This document shows, one piece after another, positions 1 through 5,401 of a DNA stretch of 5,521 nt. The translations under genes and the position numbers were made by a program. The notes under the pieces are model-generated. The model searched no databases and had not been told where the DNA came from. It saw only the letters and a list, made by a program, of their open reading frames with translations. Within the stretch, counting starts at the first letter, position 1. Every line of letters starts with the position of its first letter. Origin of the DNA: Acidobacteriota bacterium (GTDB lineage: Bacteria > Acidobacteriota > UBA6911 > JACQSX01); NCBI GenBank assembly GCA_016199665.1, contig JACQGG010000226.1:1-5521 (forward strand), given 5' to 3'.

Positions 1-229
1 CTGAAATGCACCAGGTCAGGTTACCCTCCTCAACAAACGTGCCCGGCCATACCGCGCTCATGAGCTCTTCTTTTGCCACGAGTCGGCCGTGATTTCGAAC
101 TAGAACAAGCAGAATCTCCAGCGCTTTCGGCGTCAAACTGACGGGCCAGCCATTTCGGAGAAGAGTCTGCCCCTTGCCGTCCAGCCGGAAATTGGAAAAT
201 TCGAAAGACACCTTTTGCGCCCCGGACAT
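1..229 (-). CDS. Winged-helix (OmpR/PhoB-type) transcriptional regulator, N-terminus only
   Basis: The first 76 codons are present and the rest lies beyond the window edge. The translation starts MSGAQKVSFEFSNFRLD and continues with LTPKALEILLVLVRNHGRLV, then EELM and VWPGTFVEEGNLT. These are the first beta-strands, helices and recognition-helix region of a Trans_reg_C winged helix. The domain begins within 10 residues of the start, so no receiver domain precedes it. This is the CadC-like arrangement, with DNA binding at the N-terminus and a sensor, TPR or TolB/WD40-like part expected after it (family knowledge; the C-terminus is unseen). The ATG at 229 is preceded by GTGGGGGT, a modest ribosome-binding site. 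The frame stays open upstream with a possible TTG start, so a longer protein cannot be excluded. It is divergent from the membrane glycosyltransferase gene and may act on the shared intergenic repeats (inference). Confidence 0.88.
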   Translation of the reverse strand, partial: MSGAQKVSFEFSNFRLDGKGQTLLRNGWPVSLTPKALEILLVLVRNHGRLVAKEELMSAVWPGTFVEEGNLTWCIS

Positions 230-335
230 ACCCCCACTGCTCAGCTCAGAGGCCCGTGCAAACCCAAAGCACCCGAATACTCTGACGACTCGCCGAAATT
301 CGATGCCTGCAAGCCGCAAGAATCTATATCCTAAA

Positions 336-365
336 TGAATACATCCATTTGCTTTTCTCTGTCAA
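336..365 (-). promoter_or_regulatory. Candidate sigma-70 promoter for the winged-helix regulator
   Basis: Read on the minus strand, a perfect TTGACA (365 to 360) is followed after 18 bp by TATTCA (341 to 336), which matches TATAAT at three of six positions. Transcription would start near 329 and give a leader of about 100 nt before the ATG at 229. The -35 box is convincing, while the -10 box is weak. Confidence 0.5.
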
Positions 366-403
366 GAGGCTTGAAAACCACACCCCCGCGCCGAACCGGC
401 GCC

Positions 404-447
404 TTCTAAGGATTTTCCCAGTATCTTCTAAGAATTTTCAAAGGACG
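404..447. repeat. Four tandem 11-bp direct repeats, probable winged-helix operator array
   Basis: Four contiguous 11-bp units are visible: TTCTAAGGATT (404-414), TTCCCAGTATC (415-425), TTCTAAGAATT (426-436) and TTCAAAGGACG (437-447). The consensus is TTCnnAGnAtt. All four share TTC, the A and G at positions 6 and 7, and A at position 9. The neighbouring 11-mers on both sides do not fit. Tandem 11-bp spacing is the known architecture of PhoB/OmpR-type sites, where winged-helix monomers bind head to tail about once per helical turn. The array sits about 39 bp upstream of the candidate -35 box of the regulator gene, which itself encodes such a DNA-binding domain. Autoregulation, control of the divergent gene, or both are plausible (inference). 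Confidence 0.7.
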
Positions 448-496
448 GCTCCGACTTCGGCGGGGGATGATCCGCAGGTGTGTTTCTCCCTTACAG

Positions 497-531
497 CGGC
501 TGGCCGCTTCGGCGACTGAATCGGCCAGCCG
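497..531. repeat. Perfect 10-bp inverted repeat in the glycosyltransferase leader
   Basis: CGGCTGGCCG (497-506) and CGGCCAGCCG (522-531) are exact reverse complements separated by 15 nt. The stem is entirely G/C-rich apart from one A-T pair and has no following T-run in either direction, so it is not an intrinsic terminator. It could be an operator or a stem in a 5' leader of the plus-strand gene starting at 596. Confidence 0.6.
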
Positions 532-538
532 ATCTCGA

Positions 539-560
539 GGATCGTTTCACCAGACGATCC
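539..560. repeat. 7-bp inverted repeat before the glycosyltransferase start
   Basis: GGATCGT (539-545) and ACGATCC (554-560) are perfect complements around an 8-nt loop. It follows the 10-bp inverted repeat by 7 nt and ends 35 nt before the ATG at 596. It may form a second leader stem. The function is unknown. Confidence 0.45.
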
Positions 561-595
561 GGGGGTAACCAAGAAGACCGCCAACTGTTTGGGAA

Positions 596-2362
596 ATGGG
601 AGGGGCCTTGATCCCGTTGCGACGCGGCACCTGGAGCGAGAGGCCGTTCTTTTCTTGGGTCCTTTCAAAGCCCCGCCCCCAGCGCTTTGGGCGGAGCGCG
701 CCGGACAGACAAGACAGGACAGTGCAGACCTCCTTTCTCACTCGGTTGAATTCCCTGGTTGGCGCCAAAACCGGGGGTGCCTTGATCTTCGGTTTGCTCC
801 TGTCGTATCTGTGGGTGTTTGCACGAATAATTCACGAAATAACCGATGACGAAGGTCTGCTGGTTTATCCAGCGGAAAGAATTCTCGCAGGCCAGACTCC
901 CTACAGGCATTTCTTCTCTGAGCTGGCGCCGGGCACTTTTTACCTTCAGGCTCTCTTCTTCAACACCTGGGGCACGCATGTCTGGAGCGCGCGCGTCCCC
1001 GTCCTCCTGGTGATGGCGGCCATCGGCTGGCAGCTTTTCTATCTTTCCCGCAAGATAATGAGTCCCTGGGCGGCCGCCCTTCCGGCTCTCATTTACGGCG
1101 TTTCGGCTTTTCCCCGCTGGTCAGCAGTCAGCCACCATTGGTACAGTCTCTTTTTCGGGTTGGGCACCACAATGTTCCTGGTGCAATACCTGGAGAGACG
1201 TCGCAACTACTGGCTCTTTCTGGCCGGCCTCTGCACGGCCGCTGCGGGCTTCTGCATGCAGAACAAGGGAGCTTTCCTACTATTAGCCGCCGCGGTGATT
1301 CTTATTGCGGACTACAGCCGCATTTCTCCCGATGCCAGACGCGCCTGGCTGAAAGGTTGTGCCTGCTTCTTGTTCGGTGTTCTCCTTCCAGCCATGGCGG
1401 CGCTCCTCTATTTTCATCAGAAGAACGCATTGAAAGAACTTTTCTATGCGACAACCATGTATCTTTGGCAAAGCTATCTTCCATACGAGTATCACGCAAT
1501 GCCTTTCCTGCCGTCAAGAGTCTGGGAGGACATACGGGCACTGTCCGACAACTATTCTTTGACAAGTCTCGGCAAATTTGTCTCCTTGCTCACCTGGAGT
1601 CTGCTCATTCCCGCGGCCGGCGTCATTTTTTATTTGAAACATATTCTGAAACCCCGCGGCTCTAGCCTGCCCGACAGCCGGCGCCGCGGCGTGTCGTTTG
1701 CCTATGTGGTTTTGGGACTGGCTCTCATGTCGTCGGAAATGCACCGTTTTGACTTGGTCCACTCTCTCTTTGGGGCTCCATTGCTTCTCGTCCTCGCGGT
1801 TGCTTTGTTCTATGACCTTGGTTTTCGCGCGGTGCCGGCATCACGGATCGTCGCCAGTGTGCTGGTAGGGTTGGCACTGTTTCATTTTGCATACGGCCTA
1901 TCGCTCGGATGGCGTGAGAGCAGACGTAACCAGCCAATCTACACCCGCAGAGGGGTCTTCTATCAGACACCTGAGCGAGCAAAGAGGTACCAGGCAATCA
2001 TTGATGAAGTTCAATCCAGAGTGCCGGACGGATCCGGGGTGTTTGTCTATCCCCAGTCGGCTATCCTTTACTTTCTGACCGGAACCATTAATCCCACACG
2101 GTATGACTACCTTCTTCCCGGCGAAACTACGCCGGCGCAGTTTGAGGAGGTAATCCAGCTCTTAAAGAGTAACAAATCACCCGAATTTGTATTCAGCTTC
2201 TGGAAGGAACGCAAAGGGAAGCTTCCCCATCTCTTTCCTAATGTTCCCACGAAGATACTGCAGCACCATCCGATTGAGGAGTTTCTGATAGGAGACGACT
2301 CGCCCTATAGGCCGGTGCGCGAAGCGCCGAGCTTCATCCTCTTTGAAAAACGTCCAAAATAG
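596..2362 (+). CDS. Polytopic membrane protein, GT-C / family 39-type glycosyltransferase
   Basis: The 588-residue protein has about ten to twelve hydrophobic segments between residues 61 and 433, then a soluble tail of about 155 residues. After the first segment (61-78) comes a loop with DDE (83-85) and the pattern PAERILAGQTPYRHF...LAPGTFYL. This resembles the first extracytoplasmic loop of GT-C enzymes, where an acidic pair is catalytic and substrates are polyprenyl-phosphate sugars (family knowledge). Other GT-C-like marks are SHHWY (179-182 region), QNKG (221-224) and HRFDLVH (381-387). The tail contains VFVYPQSAILYFLTGTINPTRY (from about 480), often seen at the end of such proteins. The start is uncertain: ATG 596 has only GGGA directly before it and adds 60 mostly Arg-rich residues, whereas GTG 722 has AGGA two bases upstream and begins closer to the first membrane segment. 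The sugar and acceptor cannot be told. No glycan-biosynthesis partner is adjacent. Confidence 0.72.
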   Translation: MGGALIPLRRGTWSERPFFSWVLSKPRPQRFGRSAPDRQDRTVQTSFLTRLNSLVGAKTGGALIFGLLLSYLWVFARIIHEITDDEGLLVYPAERILAGQTPYRHFFSELAPGTFYLQALFFNTWGTHVWSARVPVLLVMAAIGWQLFYLSRKIMSPWAAALPALIYGVSAFPRWSAVSHHWYSLFFGLGTTMFLVQYLERRRNYWLFLAGLCTAAAGFCMQNKGAFLLLAAAVILIADYSRISPDARRAWLKGCACFLFGVLLPAMAALLYFHQKNALKELFYATTMYLWQSYLPYEYHAMPFLPSRVWEDIRALSDNYSLTSLGKFVSLLTWSLLIPAAGVIFYLKHILKPRGSSLPDSRRRGVSFAYVVLGLALMSSEMHRFDLVHSLFGAPLLLVLAVALFYDLGFRAVPASRIVASVLVGLALFHFAYGLSLGWRESRRNQPIYTRRGVFYQTPERAKRYQAIIDEVQSRVPDGSGVFVYPQSAILYFLTGTINPTRYDYLLPGETTPAQFEEVIQLLKSNKSPEFVFSFWKERKGKLPHLFPNVPTKILQHHPIEEFLIGDDSPYRPVREAPSFILFEKRPK

Positions 2363-2400
2363 GGGAAATGGGGGGACGTCTCACCCGTTTCCCCCTTTTT
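2362..2400 (+). terminator. Intrinsic terminator of the glycosyltransferase gene
   Basis: An 11-bp stem pairs GGGGAAATGGG (2362-2372) with CCCGTTTCCCC (2384-2394), with one G-U pair and an 11-nt loop. It is followed by C and five T's (2396-2400). The stem begins at the last base of the stop codon. Part of the hairpin (2373-2393) is a copy of the REP-like element found around the transposase remnant. The minus-strand reading lacks an equally good T-run, so it is mainly a plus-strand terminator. Confidence 0.75.
2373..2393 (+). repeat. REP-like element, copy A
   Basis: This 21-bp stretch begins GGGACGTCTCACCCGTTT and matches copy B (3433-3453) at 18 of 21 positions in the same orientation. It has the same GGGACG ... 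CGTT(T)CCC semi-palindrome. It overlaps the terminator of the upstream gene, so the repeat probably landed at, or evolved into, the transcription stop. Homology to the RAYT-associated copies is inferred from similarity and proximity. Confidence 0.65.
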
Positions 2401-2433
2401 CTGGCAAGGCGGGGGGTTTGCAAGGAGATTCCG

Positions 2434-2453
2434 CGCCCCGATGCGATGGGGCG
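2434..2453. repeat. 6-bp inverted repeat between convergent genes
   Basis: CGCCCC (2434-2439) and GGGGCG (2448-2453) are perfect complements around an 8-nt loop. It lies in the 167-bp gap between the convergent glycosyltransferase and hydrolase genes. There is no T-run on either side, so it is at best a weak stop or mRNA-end stem for the minus-strand hydrolase transcript. Confidence 0.35.
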
Positions 2454-2529
2454 TCAAAGCAACGAATCAGGAAGAGCGGTCCTACCGGGCCATGGTGCGC
2501 GCGGTCGCGCCTTGCGGGGCGGCGGTAAA

Positions 2530-3387
2530 TTATCGAAGGTTCTTTTTGAGCCAGCTTATGATCTCGCTTGCCAGATCTGGGCTCTCTTTCCCAAACATCG
2601 AAGTGCCATGACCGGACTTCTTATAGACCAGAATCCTCTTTTCGACCCCGGGCGGCACCTGATCGTACAAAATACGAGTCATCTGGCTGTTATTTCCGTC
2701 ATCCTCGCTGGTCGCAAGAAACAGCGCTTGCCGTTCCCTTAATCTCCGGATGAGAGGCTGGGCCGTGACTTGTCTGGAACTTAATCCTCCGGAAAGCAAC
2801 ACGGCTGCCTGGAGTTCCGGGTGACCGGCTATGAATTGCAAGCTCAGATTTGCTCCAATGCTGGCGCCCACCAAGAACTGATGTTTGAGATCAAAGCCTC
2901 TTGACTGAAGAAACTCACCAGCGGCCTCCAGGTCCAAGATTGCCTGGCTATGTTCGTTATCCGAAAACTTGCGAAACCCCTCCGGTCCACCGCTGGATTG
3001 GCCGCGTCCTCTCAAGTCCAGGGAGACAGAAGCAAAACCGCTCTCGCTCAGAGCTTCTGCAAAGTCTTGATAATTCCTTTTGGTCCCCGAATTTGAAGGG
3101 ACCAGAATCCCTGCGTACTGAGCACCCGCCGCTTCAACATAATCGCCGACAATCTTTTTTCCATCTCGAGTCATCAGCGTAATGGTTTGCGGTCCGCCGA
3201 ACAGTTTCACTGCTTTGGCTTCTTGTGCAGCGATAAAAAGACCGAAGCAGAGAAGAGTGCAAAAGATGATCGACGGCGCCAGTCTTGTTTCAGAACATGG
3301 GAAGTGGCCGCTCCCCTCGAGACGGACGGGTTCCTTGGTGGATCGGTAGCCATCCCATTTTGTCAAAAGCTGCCAAGTTCTTCGCAT
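2530..3387 (-). CDS. Alpha/beta hydrolase with N-terminal membrane anchor or signal
   Basis: The 285-residue protein has a hydrophobic stretch at about 38-54 (APSIIFCTLLCFGLFIAA, then QEAKA), which would act as a signal anchor or late signal peptide, followed by an alpha/beta-hydrolase domain. The nucleophile elbow is GASIG with Ser176. The acid is Asp229 or Asp230 in ATSEDDGNN, and the base is His260 in KKSGHGTSMF. The LDLRGRGQSSG segment (123-133) and the AGILVPSNSG region (92-101, likely oxyanion loop) fit the S33/dienelactone-hydrolase-like part of the superfamily. A periplasmic or membrane-bound esterase or peptidase is likely, but the substrate cannot be deduced. ATG 3387 is supported by AAGGGGG three bases upstream and a TATAAT box nearby. 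It gives an unusually long 37-residue hydrophilic stretch before the hydrophobic segment. The gene ends convergent with the glycosyltransferase gene. Confidence 0.85.
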   Translation of the reverse strand: MRRTWQLLTKWDGYRSTKEPVRLEGSGHFPCSETRLAPSIIFCTLLCFGLFIAAQEAKAVKLFGGPQTITLMTRDGKKIVGDYVEAAGAQYAGILVPSNSGTKRNYQDFAEALSESGFASVSLDLRGRGQSSGGPEGFRKFSDNEHSQAILDLEAAGEFLQSRGFDLKHQFLVGASIGANLSLQFIAGHPELQAAVLLSGGLSSRQVTAQPLIRRLRERQALFLATSEDDGNNSQMTRILYDQVPPGVEKRILVYKKSGHGTSMFGKESPDLASEIISWLKKNLR

Positions 3388-3389
3388 AA

Positions 3390-3396
3390 TCCCCCT
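3390..3396 (-). promoter_or_regulatory. Ribosome-binding site of the hydrolase
   Basis: On the minus strand AAGGGGG precedes the ATG at 3387 with the spacer ATT. The spacing is short but the purine run is clear. It is the main support for this start, because no other ATG lies before the hydrophobic segment in this frame. Confidence 0.5.
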
Positions 3397-3413
3397 TAGT
3401 CACCGGCACAATG

Positions 3414-3419
3414 ATTATA
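3414..3419 (-). promoter_or_regulatory. Candidate -10 box of the hydrolase promoter
   Basis: The minus strand carries an exact TATAAT at 3419 to 3414, about 27 bp before the ATG at 3387. This would leave a leader of only about 20 nt that contains the ribosome-binding site. No good -35 hexamer lies at 16-19 bp. That position falls inside REP-like copy B (GAGGCG or TGAGGC), so the promoter would need an activator or be weak. Confidence 0.4.
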
Positions 3420-3432
3420 GCTGCAAAAACCA

Positions 3433-3453
3433 GGGACGCCTCACTCGTTCCCC
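3433..3453 (+). repeat. REP-like element, copy B (left flank of transposase remnant)
   Basis: The element begins GGGACGCCTCACTCGTT and ends CCCC. GGGACG (3433-3438) can pair with CGT-T-CCC (3446-3452) across a 7-nt loop with one bulged T. This gives the imperfect hairpin with a bulge that is typical of REP sequences. Copy C (3895-3915) is its inverted partner, identical at 20 of 21 positions. The transposase reading frame runs into this copy from the right, so the repeat marks the 3' edge of the remnant. Confidence 0.75.
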
Positions 3454-3878
3454 ATTTCTTGCGGGGTCGCCCTCCCTTGCGCGGTTTCAGGGGACGTCCC
3501 AGCATACTTTCCAGTTTTTCAACAAACGGATCAGATCCTAACGGACGTCCCGTCCATGTGCTGCGGCTCATACTTTTGGACTCCGATTCGCTTTGCTTCT
3601 CAAACAGCCAAGCCGACCAGTCCGGGATCAAGTGGCGATTGACAGGAAACGATGTCAGCAGCGGGTCCTGTTTCAAACCACAATGGGCTGCGGCACTGGA
3701 CCAAAGGTAATTCTTTGTTTTCTGGACAATCCCCGCCCGAACGGGATTGCGTTCCACCTACCCGCACGGCGACCCAATAGCGAGAATCGTCCAGCACACA
3801 CGTGTAGAATCGGCCTTGCCAGAGTCGTCCGCCCAGCCCATATTTCTGGTTGAGCAATGATTCTTGCAACTCCTGCCA
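3452..3878 (-). pseudogene. REP-associated tyrosine transposase (RAYT, Y1_Tnp family), truncated and frameshifted
   Basis: Two minus-strand frames together give the C-terminal part of a RAYT. The first (3878 to 3762) reads LQESLLNQKYGLGG, then RLWQGRFYTCVLDDSRYWVAVR. The second (3757 to 3452) reads VERNPVRAGIVQKTKNYLWS, then SAAAH, TWTGRPLGSDPFVEKLESML and GRPLKPRKGGRPRK. RAYTs normally have R-Y-VERNPVRAG here. Four bases (GTAG, 3761-3758) stand where one Tyr codon is expected, which is a +1 frameshift. The N-terminal half with the HUH motif and catalytic Tyr is absent: a TGA at 3881-3879 and then REP copy C come directly upstream. The normal stop is also lost, and the frame runs through copy B into the hydrolase start. 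About 140 codons remain. The family processes single-stranded REP DNA; this copy cannot be active. Confidence 0.88.
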
Positions 3879-3894
3879 TCATACTCCCAAAACC

Positions 3895-3915
3895 GGAGAA
3901 CGAGTGAGGCGTCCC
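3895..3915 (-). repeat. REP-like element, copy C (right flank of transposase remnant)
   Basis: The reverse complement begins GGGACGCCTCACTCGTT and ends CTCC, matching copy B at 20 of 21 positions in inverted orientation. It lies 17 bp beyond the last transposase-like codon, where the missing N-terminal half of the gene should be. The B-C pair thus encloses the remnant as terminal inverted repeats of a unit of about 483 bp. Confidence 0.75.
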
Positions 3916-4040
3916 CGTTTAATGTTGCCTCGGCCTGAAATATTCCACCCCAAAATTCCGGCTTCCCCTTTTCTCTTTCGCCGTGATATCTTTTACCCCA
4001 AAAAGCAAGTTCCTATCCACTAACCACAGGAGCATCAGCG

Positions 4041-4048
4041 AGGAAGGA
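4041..4048 (+). promoter_or_regulatory. Ribosome-binding site deciding the start of the propeller gene
   Basis: AGGAAGGA lies three bases before the ATG at 4052, with the main AGGA core seven bases away. It selects this ATG over the in-frame GTG at 3983, which has no purine-rich site and would place 23 extra residues before the signal peptide. Confidence 0.7.
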
Positions 4049-4051
4049 ACA

Positions 4052-5401
4052 ATGAGAACTCGAGACGGCAGAAATAAAGTACGAGGCATGCACTTCGCAT
4101 CCGGCCTGAGAATCGTGTGCACGGCCCTCGCGGCCCTAGTGGCGTTGCTGGCACTGCCTGGCGCGCTGCAACCCGGCCGTGACGCGCGTCTGGTTGCCTA
4201 TCAGCCGTTGTCGCAGGGGCAAGATGGATGGATCTGTGAGATGCCGGGTGGCGCCCGGATGGCGGCGGGCTGGGCGGGCGAAGCTCTGACGGGCGGCTGG
4301 CTGGCGCGCGCGGCGCAGTCCGAGTCCGCGGCCACCCGAAAGCCTCTCCGGGTGATTCGCGACCCGTACCCCAGCTTCAGCTCGGTGGCGGTCGACCTAG
4401 AGCGCAACGAGGTCATCGCCGGCGACGAGAACCTGTTCCAGATCCTTGTGTACGACCGGCTGGCGAACACACCGCCGAGGGCCGCTATGACGGAACCCCG
4501 GCGGATCATCGCGGGACCAAAGACGGGCATCGAGTTCGTGTGCGCGCTGCACGTGGATCAGCGGACGGGTGACGTATATGCCATTCACGCAGACACGGCG
4601 GCGGTGATGCAGGTGTTTTCCCAGGGCCAGAAGGGCGACGTGCCGCCGATGCGGGAGCTGCGCACGGGTGGCGATCTGCGGGGGCGCGGGTTGGCGGTGG
4701 ACGAGCAGCACCAGGAGCTGTTCGTGACGAGCCAGCACAACAGCGCCGTGGCGGTTTTCCGCAAGCAGGCCGCGGGCGATGATGCGCCGCTTCGGGTCCT
4801 GCAGGGCGACCGGACCCACCTGGCGAACCCCCACGGGATTGCCCTCGACAGCCGCAACGATCTACTCTTCGTGAGCAATCATGGCCAGGTGTCGAGCCGC
4901 TCGGCTGCTTTGGTGGATCCCGGGCGTCCGCTTCCCCGGCTACTGGGCGAGCGCTTGGCGGTACCGGGAACGGGGCGGTTCCTGCAGCCGTCGATCACGG
5001 TATTCAGGCGCACAGCGAGCGGCGACGAGGCCCCATTGCGGGTCATCACCGGCCCGCGGACACAGTTGAACTGGCCGGCGGGCCTCGCCCTCGACGAGGT
5101 GCGCGGCGAGGTGTACGTCGCCAACGACACGGGCGACTCGGTGCTGGTGTTCCAGGCGGACGCCTCAGGTGACGTGCTGCCGATTCGAGTACTGAAGGGC
5201 CCGGAGACGGGGCTCAAGTCCCCTGGCGGGGTTTTCCTGGACCCGAAAAACGACGAGCTGTGGGTGTCGAACTACGGCAACCACACCCTGGCGGTCTTCG
5301 CCCGTGCGGCCACGGGAAACACACCGCCGCTGCGGCGGATCCGAAGCGCCCCGCTGGGCAGTGAGGCCCTAATGATCGGCAATCCGGGGGCGCTCGCGTA
5401 A
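4052..5401 (+). CDS. Secreted six-bladed NHL-like beta-propeller protein
   Basis: The 449-residue protein starts with a basic region and a hydrophobic core (about 19-39, ending LPGALQPG), which suggests Sec export with cleavage near residue 40. After a linker comes a run of units of about 50 residues with the pattern PLRVLxGPxTxLxxPxGIALDxxNxELFVSNxxxxSVxVFxxxAxGD. They start near residues 98, 148, 199, 246, 328 and 377, and a closing PLRRI strand lies at 426-430, so six blades are likely. Blade four carries an insertion of about 37 residues (277-313) between LFVSN and SITVF. NHL/SMP-30-like propellers serve as binding scaffolds or enzymes. I see no catalytic or metal-binding set that would identify an enzyme, so an extracytoplasmic binding role is only inferred. 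The gene is strongly GC-rich (for example 50 of 60 bases at 4261-4320), unlike its neighbours. No clear promoter is seen between the REP copy and the start. Confidence 0.85.
   Translation: MRTRDGRNKVRGMHFASGLRIVCTALAALVALLALPGALQPGRDARLVAYQPLSQGQDGWICEMPGGARMAAGWAGEALTGGWLARAAQSESAATRKPLRVIRDPYPSFSSVAVDLERNEVIAGDENLFQILVYDRLANTPPRAAMTEPRRIIAGPKTGIEFVCALHVDQRTGDVYAIHADTAAVMQVFSQGQKGDVPPMRELRTGGDLRGRGLAVDEQHQELFVTSQHNSAVAVFRKQAAGDDAPLRVLQGDRTHLANPHGIALDSRNDLLFVSNHGQVSSRSAALVDPGRPLPRLLGERLAVPGTGRFLQPSITVFRRTASGDEAPLRVITGPRTQLNWPAGLALDEVRGEVYVANDTGDSVLVFQADASGDVLPIRVLKGPETGLKSPGGVFLDPKNDELWVSNYGNHTLAVFARAATGNTPPLRRIRSAPLGSEALMIGNPGALA

Larger units (their letters stand above)
230..595. other. Divergent intergenic region, 366 bp
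   Basis: No convincing gene lies here; the open frames on the minus strand match no recognisable protein. The stretch holds a candidate minus-strand promoter (336-365), an array of four 11-bp direct repeats (404-447) and two inverted repeats (497-531 and 539-560). I could not find a good plus-strand promoter for the glycosyltransferase gene. If there is one, it probably lies just downstream of the repeat array. Confidence 0.7.

Noticed and set aside
438..668. Minus-strand open frame of 76 codons between the divergent genes
   Set aside because: It matches no recognisable family, overlaps the start of the glycosyltransferase gene and covers inverted repeats. Its translation looks like random GC-rich sequence.
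3755..3764. Programmed frameshift in the transposase
   Set aside because: There is no slippery heptamer at the site, and the N-terminal catalytic half is missing anyway, so a simple inactivating indel is more likely.
2373..3915. CRISPR-like array from the repeated 21-bp element
   Set aside because: There are only three copies, unequally spaced by about 1,060 and 460 bp, in mixed orientation and with genes between them.
3421..3920. Classical insertion sequence with terminal inverted repeats and target duplication
   Set aside because: The protein remnant is a RAYT, a family that does not use DDE-type terminal repeats, and I see no direct duplication flanking the repeats (left flank CAAAAACCA, right flank CGTTTAATG).
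3983..4051. Longer propeller protein starting at GTG 3983
   Set aside because: There is no ribosome-binding site before it, and it would put 23 hydrophilic residues ahead of the signal peptide. ATG 4052 has AGGAAGGA upstream.
4397..4834. Long minus-strand open frames opposite the propeller gene, such as this one and 4879-5217
   Set aside because: They are shadows of a GC-rich coding sequence. The plus-strand frame has a clear repeat pattern and signal peptide, while these have none.
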